A DNA stretch of 44,805 bases from Enteropsectra breve (GCA_024243835.1 JALPMN010000627.1:1-44805); one strand, 5' to 3'. Positions 1 to 9,977 are shown, numbered from the stretch's first letter. The notes: generated by a model from the sequence alone, not told the origin. Program-made: numbers and translations.

Positions 1-127
1 TGTGCAAGCGGTTAAACTGAAGAAACTTAGTTTATTACATTTGCCAGAGGATTTTTCCTACTGGCTTTAAACCCTCTTTTTTCCCAAAAAACCGGCATTG
101 GCGCAATTTATTGGCGAACTGTAAAAT

Positions 128-1549
128 TTAATCACTGAGAGCATCTTTTACGATTTTACATTTGTCACTATTCGAAATATTTTCTATTTGGCCAATTAAC
201 TCCAGTATTTCGTGTTTCTTGTGCTTGAACAGTTCGACACTCTTTTTAAAAACCTTAAGCCCAAGAGGATCTTCAACTGTTTCTTTGAAGCAGCGCATGA
301 TAAGTTTGTACACTAAAACTGCATTGAAACGCAATAGTTTTTGGATCGCATAGTTCCCCAAATCATGACTGATCAAAAATTCACCGTCTTTTTCGAAATA
401 ATGCGACAGCAGTTCCTGTGCCTCAGTGGACATTGCGCTTGCTATTATTGCTTGAATTGTATAAGCACCATACTTTGTGGCTGATATAGGAACGATGTCA
501 TATCCAAGATTGATGATTATCTCGCAAAGCTCATCTTGAGACATTTTTCTAACTGCATCCTGCATTACAACATTTGAAAAGCATCCGCATGATATTTCTT
601 TGGAGTTGAGAGCAAGTGTCTCTTTTTTCCCCTGCAGATATGCTAATTCGAGCTTTTTAACCGCAGCTTTGGGATAAAACCCCTTCATTTTCTCAAAGTA
701 GCCAACACGCTGCTCAAACCTGAACTTGTTTTTCGAATTTTCATCATCGAACACCTTGTCTGCTTCGTATGGTTCTGCCTCTCTTATTTGTGTATCTAAC
801 AAGACTGGTTCAGCCGGTTGGCACAAACTTGAGCTATCACTTGTATCTATCGAGCTTAAAAGCCAATTACTGTGAAGCAGGGGAGAAAACCCCTGATCTG
901 ACTCATGTGGCCCTTTGCGCACGCTCGGGTTGTGCTTTTCGTACTCGAACAGATACGCAAATCTGAGCTCAGTAACATTGAAATACTGTTTGTAAAAAGA
1001 AACAGCATCAGAAACAGTCCAAAAGAAAATGAAAATCTGGTTTCCATTGCTACTTTTAAAATATCTAACCCTTAAATCATTTTTCAGTGAGATCAAAAGA
1101 AAGTCAACGTTACACAGCTGGTTTGAAGGCACTTCCTTTTCAGAGGGCGAGACTACAAGCTCATTTTTGAGTCCACTACAAAAAGTCTGTTCTGAGATCT
1201 CGTCTTCTTCGTGCTCAGAGAACATTTTATAAAAGTCTATTTTACTGGCCTTGGCCTTGGAACCTTCTGTTTTGGGTTTCTGGCTGAAGAAAAACCTGTT
1301 AATTGATTCTGCCCGGCTTTCTATGAAATCTATGTACGTCAGTTCTTTCGTTTCACTAAAAACCGTATGCCTATTGAATAGAGTTTCGTTGGGACTTTCT
1401 GTTTCGTTTTCCTCTTCTTTCCAAGTATCATTCACAATGGAATTTATATTTCCCTCGCTCCCAAGCCCGGCAAGGTACGGAAGATTGTTTTTATTCATCT
1501 TCAAGTTCAGCTTTATAATATTTGTTGGAGCCTGAATTACTTTATTCAT
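128..1549 (-). CDS. PUF (Pumilio) family RNA-binding protein, Jsn1/Puf1-like
   Basis: Encodes 473 aa. The C-terminal third carries Pumilio-type helical repeats. One repeat has KYGAYTIQ at about residues 359-366 and the next has LGNYAIQ at about 397-403, whose N-Y-x-x-Q pattern is the classical uracil-reading triplet of PUF repeats. A degenerate repeat (DPLGLKVFKK) follows at about 427-436. The middle (about 150-215) looks like a degenerate RRM (RVRYFKSSNGNQIFIFFW), an arrangement known from yeast Jsn1/Puf2. PUF proteins bind mRNA 3' UTRs and control decay or localisation; that role is inferred from the family. Only two to three repeats are obvious against the usual six to eight, so RNA binding may be weak. 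The start is the first ATG; a second ATG at codon 18 (1498) is equally possible. No C-triplet precedes either. Confidence 0.65.
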   Translation of the reverse strand: MNKVIQAPTNIIKLNLKMNKNNLPYLAGLGSEGNINSIVNDTWKEEENETESPNETLFNRHTVFSETKELTYIDFIESRAESINRFFFSQKPKTEGSKAKASKIDFYKMFSEHEEDEISEQTFCSGLKNELVVSPSEKEVPSNQLCNVDFLLISLKNDLRVRYFKSSNGNQIFIFFWTVSDAVSFYKQYFNVTELRFAYLFEYEKHNPSVRKGPHESDQGFSPLLHSNWLLSSIDTSDSSSLCQPAEPVLLDTQIREAEPYEADKVFDDENSKNKFRFEQRVGYFEKMKGFYPKAAVKKLELAYLQGKKETLALNSKEISCGCFSNVVMQDAVRKMSQDELCEIIINLGYDIVPISATKYGAYTIQAIIASAMSTEAQELLSHYFEKDGEFLISHDLGNYAIQKLLRFNAVLVYKLIMRCFKETVEDPLGLKVFKKSVELFKHKKHEILELIGQIENISNSDKCKIVKDALSD

Positions 1550-2092
1550 ACGAGTAATGCTTGTGTAAATTTATATTCTTTCCTTGTACGAATCATTATT
1601 CATAGCCTTATTTCATGGATATTTTATTTGTGCAATCGCTATATGGTCTTTTTACAATTGGTGTCTATTTAATTCCAATTGGATTAAAAACATAATTAAT
1701 TGTCCAACCAGCAAACACATATACAAGAATATATACCGCTGTAACCTTCAATCAAATAACATAAGAATTAAGAAAAGCAAGCTCACATATTGGATTTAGT
1801 TTATTTTAATTATGGGGTTGACTTAAATTAAACCTCTTGAAAGTCTGCTCTGTATATGTATTGCGTATACACTTGTGTCTTTGTGCACCCACTATCACTC
1901 AATACTCGTCAATGTAGTTTTGAAACGATTGATACTTAGGGCTTCATGAATTTATATCAAACTGCAGGCCGTTTAATTATGGCCACTTAAAAGGCACAAG
2001 GTTGGGATGAATATATTTGAGCTCCAGCCATAAGAATAATATGTGTTAATCAATTTCTCATTTAGCAACAAAGAATGGCACACATTCTTTTG
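1550..2092. other. Intergenic spacer, no gene recognised
   Basis: AT-rich 543-bp spacer between the 5' end of the PUF gene and the 3' end of the next minus-strand gene. One plus-strand frame is open for about 71 codons from 1584 but begins with TTG and shows no family resemblance, so it was not called. Confidence 0.5.
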
Positions 2093-2461
2093 TTATTTAT
2101 ATTGGAACTCTAATAGGGCTGTCAGTATTTTATCTTGCTTTTCTTTGGAAAACTTGCGCTCACGGGGCGGAGCATTGAACTGGATCTCGTTTATAAAGTC
2201 AATTAGTTCTTTTACATTGTCGATCCAGTCCACGGGCTCATTGTTATTTGCAAAAACAGTTTCCAACTTGAAATTCTCTTTTGTTCTTAAAAAGACATTT
2301 GGAAGCTGGAAATTGGCTTCATTTGCTGTGCAAATTGTGTCTTGACGGCAGGCTGGCTGCTTAGCTATGTTGCAGACAAATTTTACAGATTTCTGGAAAT
2401 TCTGCAAAGCTGTTGCTTTAAGAACTCGCTCGAATTTTTTATGCCTCTTCTCTCTTTCCAT
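2093..2461 (-). CDS. Small hypothetical charged protein (122 aa)
   Basis: Starts with a clear ATG and encodes 122 aa. The N-terminus is strongly basic (MEREKRHKKFERVLK) and the C-terminus is an amphipathic, Lys/Glu-rich helix (RERKFSKEKQDKILTALLEF). There are three cysteines (CNIAKQPAC, TICTA) but no clear zinc motif, and no membrane segment or signal peptide. The charge pattern is that of a nuclear or nucleolar protein, which is an inference only. It is divergently oriented to the Snu13 gene, and the 348-bp gap between them would hold both promoters. I recognise no family. Confidence 0.5.
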   Translation of the reverse strand: MEREKRHKKFERVLKATALQNFQKSVKFVCNIAKQPACRQDTICTANEANFQLPNVFLRTKENFKLETVFANNNEPVDWIDNVKELIDFINEIQFNAPPRERKFSKEKQDKILTALLEFQYK

Positions 2462-2809
2462 AAAGGTGCTTTGTAAAATTGTTTTACAAAAATGTTTCGA
2501 GAGTTTTATCGTAATATGCCATCCTTCACTGTAGCGTAAGATCTAGTTACTTATACAAGATATAATTCTCTCTTCACCAACTTGCTTGCAAACTTAAGTC
2601 TAGGGGACTTCCATGCACTATCAGATGTTGAAATCTAAACAAAAAAAGACCCACTTGGAATAATCCGTGCTGATACTTGTGTCTTTGTACTTAGAAATAA
2701 ATATGAAAAATATATGCGTGTGCCGATAAAGAAACCAGTATCCCACTCTTATAGTGCCTCTCATCCATTTTGTCTTGACAAATATTTTACAAATTTTGCG
2801 TTGTCCCAA
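2462..2809. other. Divergent promoter spacer
   Basis: AT-rich 348-bp region between two diverging starts (2461 minus, 2810 plus). It must contain the promoters for the 122-aa protein and the Snu13 gene. I see no defined element other than the CCC at 2805-2807, directly before the Snu13 ATG. Confidence 0.4.
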
Positions 2810-3163
2810 ATGGCAGAGACATATCTGAGCGAGAGTCAGACCCAAAAGATGTATAAAATACTGTACTCTCTGAACCCAACCAAAAACATCAGGAAGGGTA
2901 TTAATGAAACAATAAAGGCAATCAAGCAGAATCAGGCCCTTCTGGTCATTGTGGCAACTGATACCGTGCCCTTTTCAATCATTGGACCCATACCGTTACT
3001 GTGTGAACTACAGTCGGTGGATCTTGTTTATGTCAAGTCAAAAGAAGCATTGGGACGCGCGTGCAACTCATCAGTAAGCACCGCCGCCTGTGCGATTTTG
3101 ACAGAATCAGACGACGATGTGGCTGATATGACCTCTAAAATCAAGAAAGCGATGTTTAGTTAG
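2810..3163 (+). CDS. SNU13: Snu13/NHP2 (L7Ae family) RNA-binding protein
   Basis: Encodes 117 aa from the ATG at 2810, which is preceded by CCCAA. The frame is open further upstream, but the added residues do not fit the family. The sequence follows eukaryotic Snu13/15.5K: NIRKGINETIKAIKQ matches the kink-turn-binding helix (KKGANEATKTLNRG in yeast); then VIVATDTVPFSIIGPIPLLCE; then the signature ALGRACNSS (family ALGRACGVS). Snu13 binds kink-turns in box C/D snoRNAs for rRNA methylation and in U4 snRNA for splicing. Its presence alone does not prove a spliceosome, because the snoRNP role is independent. Length is normal (yeast Snu13 126 aa). Nhp2 is the main alternative; the RAC signature favours Snu13. 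Confidence 0.8.
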   Translation: MAETYLSESQTQKMYKILYSLNPTKNIRKGINETIKAIKQNQALLVIVATDTVPFSIIGPIPLLCELQSVDLVYVKSKEALGRACNSSVSTAACAILTESDDDVADMTSKIKKAMFS

Positions 3164-3696
3164 TAATAAAAGTATAGAGCAAACTATGAAATATTAATTA
3201 ATCATACAAATTAGCGAATGCAAAGGCTGTACGCGTGTATTCTCGTAACCGTTATTTGATTTTGAGAATGATAATAGAAATCTAATTATACAATTTAAAT
3301 CTAAAAATAAACTCTTTTATTCTCCTTTAGTTTAAGTCATACAATTCCTGCAATTTAAACACCCTTTAAATATTTTGAAGCAAAGCGTATTTGTTCCGTG
3401 CCTTGAGAAATATGAAGAACAATGGCTCTTTATCCATTTTTACTAGTATAACACAGTGTAAATCGTTCTATCGGTTGGTGTATTCTCGTAGAGTATTTCA
3501 ATTTCGTCTTTTAAAGTTTATTTGTTTCAGTCAGATTAATTGCACCTCATATTTTGAAAGCAGCCATTCCTATTATCTGTAAGCGCGCTCTCCCGCTACC
3601 TGGCTTTAGTAAATGATCCAATTATTTTTCTCGTTAACCGACAAATCATTTAACTACCCCTTTTTAAATATAAAATTTTCTTGCCCACAGCAACCA
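3164..3696. other. Intergenic spacer upstream of the CSC1-type channel
   Basis: A 533-bp AT-rich spacer. A TATA-like run TTTTTAAATATAAAA (about 3661-3675) lies just before the chosen start of the channel gene. The frame of that gene is open back to an ATG at 3613, but the extra 28 residues are low-complexity and lie over this TATA-like run. No other gene is seen. Confidence 0.4.
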
Positions 3697-6456
3697 ATGT
3701 CAGAACCAGAAAATGAAAAAACAACCCTAGAGGAAACTTTGCAGAAGCCAAAACTTGAAGACGCAGATACACTGATAGTCTCAAATATCTTTGCACAGGT
3801 TCCCATTGCACTTGTGATGGTGGCTCTTTTCTTGTGGTGCAGGAAAAAAGCCCCATGGGTCTACTTCCCGAATTCCCGAAAATCCCCATATCATCCAGGT
3901 TTCAATAAGTCAGGGGTTTTTGACTGGATATCTCCAATCATTTCAATACAAGATATCAAACTTCTTGGAATCATTGGCCTGGATGGGTTTATGTTCCTGC
4001 AGACCATAAAGCTGCTTTGCAGAATATGCGGAATACTATCAGTTGTTGTTGCCCCCATTATGTGCATTTTGTATCGCAATGCCAATGTCAATTCGCAAAC
4101 AGGCGGTAGTCCTGAAAAAAGAAATATTTTCTTGATGTTCACCATCAAATCTATAAAATCTTTTTCCATCGATGTGACCATTTTACTAATGAGCTATTTC
4201 GTTACCATAGTGGTGTGCTATCTTATATATATCTACTATAAAAGATACATATGCCTGAGGCAGATGTACCTGGCATCGCCTGCCAGCATGACATCAATTG
4301 TTAAGCTTAAACAAATCACGCAAAATTTACCTGAAGATCAAACTGGTATTGAATTTATTGATATCAAGACAAGAGCAGTTCTCATGTCTCGGCTTCCGAG
4401 TGCAATAGTAACGGACTACGATTGCTATGAGTATGTCAAGACACTTGGTATAGGAGAGGTTGAGTCAGTTTCCCTTGTGAAGGACACATACAGGCTGCAG
4501 AAGCTGTATGGAGAAAGGGATGCAATAGTACAAAATATTGAAAAAGAGGTAGATGTGGCTGTACGGGCAATGAAGCGGTATTTTGACAAATATCCGAAAG
4601 AGGCTCAAGAGGCCTTCGGTGTTGATAGCTACAAAGACTTCATCAAAATTATTAATGAGTATCGCGACGAACAGTTCTACTATGAGGAAAAGTCTGATCT
4701 TGGCAATTTTTTTTCACTGCATGCGAATTACTTCCTACGCAAGAAGGGCGAGATAACATACCTGCGCTTCTACATGAATGAGCTTGAAGAATGCATTGCC
4801 CAAATTGAGAAGGAAAAGATGCAGATAAAGGCTACGTATTCAAAAGAAAATAGCACGATTGTCAAATCATCACCCTCTGAGAATGATGACGATAAAAGCA
4901 GTGAAGATGACAACGAAAGCAGGTTGGTGGTTAACTCTCCTAGGGAGATTGTCAACATTGACCAGAATTTATTTTTAGAGGCAGACTATAACGACATCTC
5001 GTTTTTTAGTCTCAAACAGGTATTAAACCTCCACAAAAATAGAAAGATGTTTAGCTTGGATCTTCCGATCGGGCAGCAACGGGCGATTGTAGTTTTCAAG
5101 GACCAGCGTTCTGCCGCCATAGCCATAGAATCAAAGATTGGAACAGCCATGTTTTCGACCAATGCAATTGCAGCCCCAGCCCCCAATGACATAATCTGGG
5201 CAAATTTGCACCGAAATGAGATTGTGACCAATATTCTGAAAATCTTATCGCTGGCCGTATTTATATTCCTAAATTTTATATTCTTAAAATTTCTGTACAT
5301 GCTTGTAAGCACGCTGAAGCATACAGATGACTCCCCAAACTGGATTCTGGCTAGCCTAATTCGGCGAAATGACTGGGTTTTCAAATTTTACCAGGGAATC
5401 ATAGCACCGCTCATATACAATATCATGCTGTTCTTTGTTCCTATAGTCATAGAAATGCTTCTCAACGTAGAGGGTATTATGGCGTTCTCCTTTTTTCAGA
5501 TCAAAATGATGGACTTCTTCTCCTTCTTCCTCTTTATCAACGGTTTCCTGGCTCTTTGCTTTACGCAGTCTATTGTCACGCTGATATTGGATCTTTCCAC
5601 AAACGGCAAAACTATGGTAGAAACAGCCGAAAGCTTGACATCAAATCTGATGAGCAGCTCGCTCTTTTTCTTCAACTCAATTTTGCAAAGACTCTTCGTG
5701 GGAACAATGATGGTGTTCTTAAAGCCCGGCCCATTTATTTTTAATTTCATCGTTACTCCCTTTATTAAAAAAACAAGACGCCAAAAGCAAGAGCTTGAGT
5801 TCTCACCGCCAATCAATTTTGGTAATGCGATACCAAATGCCCTACTCATTTTTCCAATGGTGCTAACTTACACATGCATTGTACCTTTGATGCTTCCACT
5901 CGGATGGGTGTTTTACCTTTTCAACTCGTTTGCTTACAAAAATGAGCTGCTGTACGCATCTAAGAATGAGTATGAATCAGGCGGGATCTACTGGATGTCT
6001 GCAACCCGGTTCATAATGTACAGTTTAATCGTTTTCCAGGTTGCAACAGCTGCCCAAATATATGCACACAATTCTGTTTCACTGAGCAGTGCAATGATAC
6101 CTCTCATCTTTCTGACCTGTTGGTTTATATACGGTATGGGACGTGTCTTTTCCAGAAGCTGCATGGCCTATCCGATTAATACCCCAGAAAAGGAATACCT
6201 TGATGAATTTAGTGTAAATGCGGTGAGAGAAAGAAAACAGCTGATTTGTGAGTGGAAAGAAAACAAAGATGAGGATGACGAAGATGTTCTCCCCCTAAAG
6301 GAAACGGAAATTAAAGTGGACAGGAGGCCAACGGGATTCTACGACTCCCCGACGCTTGGTCAGTCAATTGTTGAGATAATTTTGCCAAAAGACTTTTACA
6401 AAATGATCTACTACATTAGGAATAACGATGAAAAGAATTTCTTCAAATTCAAATAA
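3697..6456 (+). CDS. CSC1/OSCA/TMEM63-type cation channel
   Basis: From the ATG at 3697 it encodes 919 aa, the usual fungal CSC1 size (yeast Csc1 782, Rsn1 953). An N-terminal hydrophobic segment (about 30-48) is followed by a family-typical stretch FDWISPIISIQDIKLLGIIGLDGFMFLQ (about 75-102, RSN1_TM-like). Further membrane spans lie at about 103-127 and 158-181. A large cytosolic domain (about 190-520) contains Lys/Glu-rich helices and an acidic insert (ENDDDKSSEDDNES). The C-terminal RSN1_7TM block has many hydrophobic spans. Family members are osmo- or mechanosensitive, calcium-permeable channels of the plasma membrane or ER. In an intracellular parasite it could sense swelling, for example at germination; that is inference. 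The tail is acidic and soluble. The upstream ATG at 3613 is a less likely start. Confidence 0.85.
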   Translation: MSEPENEKTTLEETLQKPKLEDADTLIVSNIFAQVPIALVMVALFLWCRKKAPWVYFPNSRKSPYHPGFNKSGVFDWISPIISIQDIKLLGIIGLDGFMFLQTIKLLCRICGILSVVVAPIMCILYRNANVNSQTGGSPEKRNIFLMFTIKSIKSFSIDVTILLMSYFVTIVVCYLIYIYYKRYICLRQMYLASPASMTSIVKLKQITQNLPEDQTGIEFIDIKTRAVLMSRLPSAIVTDYDCYEYVKTLGIGEVESVSLVKDTYRLQKLYGERDAIVQNIEKEVDVAVRAMKRYFDKYPKEAQEAFGVDSYKDFIKIINEYRDEQFYYEEKSDLGNFFSLHANYFLRKKGEITYLRFYMNELEECIAQIEKEKMQIKATYSKENSTIVKSSPSENDDDKSSEDDNESRLVVNSPREIVNIDQNLFLEADYNDISFFSLKQVLNLHKNRKMFSLDLPIGQQRAIVVFKDQRSAAIAIESKIGTAMFSTNAIAAPAPNDIIWANLHRNEIVTNILKILSLAVFIFLNFIFLKFLYMLVSTLKHTDDSPNWILASLIRRNDWVFKFYQGIIAPLIYNIMLFFVPIVIEMLLNVEGIMAFSFFQIKMMDFFSFFLFINGFLALCFTQSIVTLILDLSTNGKTMVETAESLTSNLMSSSLFFFNSILQRLFVGTMMVFLKPGPFIFNFIVTPFIKKTRRQKQELEFSPPINFGNAIPNALLIFPMVLTYTCIVPLMLPLGWVFYLFNSFAYKNELLYASKNEYESGGIYWMSATRFIMYSLIVFQVATAAQIYAHNSVSLSSAMIPLIFLTCWFIYGMGRVFSRSCMAYPINTPEKEYLDEFSVNAVRERKQLICEWKENKDEDDEDVLPLKETEIKVDRRPTGFYDSPTLGQSIVEIILPKDFYKMIYYIRNNDEKNFFKFK

Positions 6457-7064
6457 ACTATAGACTGCAGTAGTGTGCAATATATTCAGTATGATGAAGT
6501 AAATACTTGTTTTATAATTATTACATTACATGCTGATTTTATTTTTTTCTAAGCGAGCAGTAATATTAAAAATACGAAACTAAGGTTTTTTATGGATGCA
6601 AAAAATATTTATTTTTATGTGACAAGCATAATAAAGCATATAATATGTGCATTAAACACCATTCTAAGCTAACAGTTTAGCATATAGTCACACAAGAATT
6701 ATTAAAATATTCTTCGTATGCTAGTGATCATTTAAAGATTTTTGTCGTCGATAGCGCAATAATTCAAGTACATTTTGTTTATTGCCATAATAGCGAGATT
6801 ATCTTCAACATTTTTAGTTACTATTTAAACATACTCGAAAGGACATGGCCAAGGATAGATACACAGAATGGCCTCAAATTAAAAAAAGAAAAGATGTATC
6901 TTTAATATTTTAAGGAGCCTCGGGTATGTGTAAGAATTTGCTATACTCATAAAGATTTAATGCCAGTGAGCCTTGCTATAAAATTAATTCTCGATCTATG
7001 TCCCATAATCGTTTAATATACGCTTTATGTTAAGCAGTTTTTTCTTTTTAGTTTTCATGCCCAA
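6457..7064. other. Intergenic spacer with short coding-like stretches
   Basis: A 608-bp AT-rich spacer. A 22-codon ATG frame at 6845-6913 (MAKDRYTEWPQIKKRK...) is followed in another plus frame by about 36 open codons (EPRVCVRICYTHKDLMP...) ending near 7019. Both are short enough to be chance in this composition, but together they could be a worn gene relic. No family is recognised. Confidence 0.25.
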
Positions 7065-8732
7065 ATGAGTAAAGAAATAAATGACAGTGATATTTCCTTT
7101 ACACCGGAAGATAACTATGCAGAGAAGAAAGAAGATGAGATAAGCTGCTCTGCCAATGATCTTTTCAGCTCGGAGATAATGGAGGATGAAGCATTATCGA
7201 GTGTGGGTTCAAGAAATGTGGCACTGTCCTCCCAGAGCAATAATGAAGCAGCGTCCCCCGAAAAGAGCGCAGGTACTGCTAAGAAAATAAAAATAAATGG
7301 CGATGACTCCTTTTCGGACAATGAAATTTCATATCACGACCTTTTTACACAGCCTGAAGTGCATGAAAATACAAGTTCATCTGATGCTGTAAAGGAAGAA
7401 GACTTGTTCGAGAGACAGAACAACAACTTTCTTTCCCCAAGCAAGAACTATACGCCTGATGACTGCCAAAAAGAAAATTGCGGCAATCGCTTTGCGGAGA
7501 AGCATAATGCATTTGATTTCAATGATAAAGAAGAAACAAGCAAAATGCCAGCCCATTCTTTCGGGGGTTTTGTTACAGGAAATAATAAGACTATAACGGT
7601 AGATCCCAGTAAAATTGAAAAATGGCAGCACATTATGGATGACTGTTTCAAGGGAGCAACAAACGATACAGAGTGTGACGTTACCAGGGACGAGGATAGA
7701 ATCCATAAAGGAAACAGCGAACATATCGCACAAAGCAATAAAGTAAACAATAAAGTAAAAGAAACCGCCTTGCCTGCGAATGCTCCCGCACGCAGATATA
7801 ACTGCCCTGAGCATGGCCACATCTCCAAGGCAAATGAATATTTGCTTTATATGAGTGAAGCATATGAAGAGGCTAAGATTTACTTTAAGAAAATGGAGCC
7901 AGGTTGGATATTTACACAGTTCAAATGGGCGTGGATGCACTTGTTTGTAAATCCGTTAGAAGTTGTTGGGGACAAAAAGGCGCAGATATTTCAGATTATG
8001 AAGTACAAGAGAGACAATGAAAACAGTATTCTTAGGAGAATTGTAGAAAGGGACGATATTCCCTCCAGATATCTTGTTCTTGGCATTATTGATTATGGGC
8101 CTGACTGGATTGAAGTTTATGATGGTTTTTATTCCTTAAAGGCGGAAATAGATGTCTCCATATACACCGCGCTTAAAGTTGCTAATGCCACTCTTGGCTC
8201 CGTGCTGCACGTTTTTGGGGCCGATTTGCTTCTGGAAGACGCGTGTTCTATCTTTGATGTGAGGTGTGCCGCACTTAAATTCCACTACAACGGGATCAAA
8301 ATAACCAGTTCTCTCCAAAAGTTTGGTGTAAGTTCGTACATCTCATTCGTCCGCAGGATTTCAGATGTATCTATGGAGGGTGGCCCTGTCAGCTGCCTGA
8401 TTGTGGATGTGCAGAAGATCGTGGAAAGCAAATATGTGGTGTACATAGACCAGTATAGAAATGTTGTCGACAATTTGGAAAAAGAGTTAGATAAGATTCA
8501 GGAGCTAATAGAGAAGAGCGGAAGGATTTTCCAGCAAAATGATCTGAAGGTAAAGAGATACACCAAAATTCTAGCGAGAGATGTGAGCGGAGAATGCCTA
8601 ATTACCGTGTGGAATCCGCCAGAAATTAAAAAAGATGCCAGATATCGCTTTATATATTTGAATCCAGTACCCAAAAGCATAGGCGTGCATTTGAGCACTT
8701 CAAGAAGAAGCTTTTACGAAGAGATAAAATAA
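7065..8732 (+). CDS. BRCA2-like recombination mediator with one BRC-like repeat
   Basis: Encodes 555 aa; the ATG is preceded by CCCAA exactly as in Snu13. The C-terminal half matches the BRCA2 DNA-binding domain. WIFTQFKWAWMHLF (about 281-294) corresponds to the W-x-x-x-x-Y/F-K-W helical-domain entry. QIMKYKRDNENSILRRIVERDD (about 310-331) corresponds to the LKYRYDRE...RSAIRRI.E.DD segment. LVLGIIDYG...IEVYDGFYSLKAEID (about 337-363) is OB fold 1 (family VELTDGWYSVKAQLD), followed by LHVFGADLL. Residues 169-193 (FVTGNNKTITV...IEKWQHIMDD) align without gaps to a BRC repeat, with the FxxA motif read as FVTG. The acidic N-terminus has three DLF motifs (about 32, 92, 113). BRCA2 loads Rad51 on single-stranded DNA for homologous recombination. 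At 555 aa it is much shorter than Ustilago Brh2 (about 1,075 aa). Confidence 0.75.
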   Translation: MSKEINDSDISFTPEDNYAEKKEDEISCSANDLFSSEIMEDEALSSVGSRNVALSSQSNNEAASPEKSAGTAKKIKINGDDSFSDNEISYHDLFTQPEVHENTSSSDAVKEEDLFERQNNNFLSPSKNYTPDDCQKENCGNRFAEKHNAFDFNDKEETSKMPAHSFGGFVTGNNKTITVDPSKIEKWQHIMDDCFKGATNDTECDVTRDEDRIHKGNSEHIAQSNKVNNKVKETALPANAPARRYNCPEHGHISKANEYLLYMSEAYEEAKIYFKKMEPGWIFTQFKWAWMHLFVNPLEVVGDKKAQIFQIMKYKRDNENSILRRIVERDDIPSRYLVLGIIDYGPDWIEVYDGFYSLKAEIDVSIYTALKVANATLGSVLHVFGADLLLEDACSIFDVRCAALKFHYNGIKITSSLQKFGVSSYISFVRRISDVSMEGGPVSCLIVDVQKIVESKYVVYIDQYRNVVDNLEKELDKIQELIEKSGRIFQQNDLKVKRYTKILARDVSGECLITVWNPPEIKKDARYRFIYLNPVPKSIGVHLSTSRRSFYEEIK

Positions 8733-9975
8733 AAGTACAAATTTGCAGATGAACGTAGCAATGATGAAACTATCTCTCATAAGTGGCTGCAATGCTCAGG
8801 TGTGCAATAACAATAGTCTAGATACCTTTGCTTAAACATTATCAGAATGCTAGCGAAAGTTCAAGTACTAAATGAATACAAATCATATGTTAGAGCGGAG
8901 TTGTTGTTAAATCGTGAAAAAAAGTATAGCCACTAAAGTTATATTTACATGCGTCTTATATCTTCAGCACATAAGGATATCAATGAGCTTCGAATCAACT
9001 TTCAGTGAATCCATTTTCAAGAAAAGATGCATGTGTGTGGCGTTTGAATAAAGTATCTAATTTAAAAGACATTGCTGTAATGGGCATAGAAGTATTTTGC
9101 ATTGATAGTGCGCATATAAAATTGTCTTAAAGAAAACGAACTATAATCATAAAATAAAGAGGGGAAAGTGCAATAAGGGCCATCGAATGATAAAGACAAT
9201 CGTAAAAAAGAAATAAGCTCGAAGAACGAGATAAAACATGCAGATAGGGACATGTTAATGAAAAAAGTTAAATAACTTTAAATTTATAAACTATTGGCCG
9301 TATTATTTTTGAAATTATCGCCCAGTTTGATATGATATAAAATATTTTTTTATTATTAAATACACCGCCGTATAAAGAGATACAATAATTTTATCAAATG
9401 TCAGTCTGTCCCCCACATTTGGTAGTTTAAATATCAAGTATTTTAATGTTTCAGCCATTAATAAAGGCCTTTTGAATATAGGTCACACAAAAAGCAAGAT
9501 GTTGCAGTAATCTCACCTATTTTCTTTAGTAGGCATATGACTGTAGAGCTGTTTCGTCGAACTAAAAATTGTTTTAATTTGCAGAAATGCTTATTCAATA
9601 CAGGATACTGCCATTTTATTTTGCTCCTAATATTGCTAGAAGGCGTGGTATATCACCAACAACCAGCCGCTCAAATTCTAATACTTAAGCTAGGCCTCTG
9701 CCTTATATGCCTCATAAATAGAGTTATACTTATTGTTTGTTTTAATTAGGTGTCAGGGCTTTAACAAAAACTTAAAAAACTTCTAGAACAGAAAATTGGT
9801 GCCATCTGAAGCAAGGCCATCTTTCTCTACTAGCAAAGAAAATAGGGCTGTGCCCTCTCTCACTCTAGCACATGCTCTCCCATAGTCTTTTTCAATATAA
9901 TGTTTGTTGATAAAATCAAACTGATTAAAACTCTAATTAATTTTAAGAATAAAAGCGAAAACAAACCAAACCCTA
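8733..9975. other. Long spacer upstream of the first cysteine-rich secreted gene
   Basis: 1.24 kb without an intact gene. It contains a likely gene relic (8737-9047, listed separately). A small frame at 9537-9749 (ATG, 70 aa, two hydrophobic stretches) has no support beyond being open. A minus-strand ATG frame of 63 codons at 9062-9253 is likewise unsupported. Confidence 0.4.
8737..9047 (+). pseudogene. Decayed coding sequence downstream of the BRCA2-like gene
   Basis: From 8818 one plus-strand frame runs to the TGA at 9045, interrupted only by TAA at 8934 and TGA at 9006. The three pieces read like protein: NIIRMLAKVQVLNEYKSYVR, then MRLISSAHKDINELRINFQ, then IHFQEKMHVCGV. In another frame just upstream, an ATG at about 8761 opens MMKLSLISGCNAQVCNN, which looks like a short signal peptide. 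The simplest reading is a former secreted-protein gene broken by two stops and a frameshift. No family is recognised, and chance cannot be excluded in AT-rich DNA. Confidence 0.3.
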
Positions 9976-9977
9976 AT
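9968..9977 (+). promoter_or_regulatory. AAACCCTAAT start-proximal motif (gene 1 of pair)
   Basis: AAACCCTAAT overlaps the ATG of the first cysteine-rich gene and recurs directly before the ATG of the second (13787-13796). Both sit in an A-rich leader. It is a strong form of the C-triplet seen before many starts in this window. A role in transcription start or translation is inferred. Confidence 0.45.

Noticed and set aside
1..127. Left edge of the window
   Set aside because: No frame or structure of note; it is simply the 3' flank of the PUF gene.
3613..3696. Upstream ATG and a possible intron before the CSC1-type channel
   Set aside because: The region has a GTAAATG...CCCACAG pattern, but no upstream coding exon is visible; the ATG at 3697 gives the normal family N-terminus.
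7377..7940. 187-aa minus-strand frame under the BRCA2-like gene
   Set aside because: It is antisense to an identified domain protein; its hydrophobic composition is a by-product of the complementary strand.
9537..9749. 70-aa ATG frame with hydrophobic stretches
   Set aside because: Composition is what AT-rich DNA gives by chance, other frames are equally open, and there is no start context.
9968..9977. Telomere-like AAACCCTAA
   Set aside because: Single copy, at a gene start, also present at another gene start; no tandem array.
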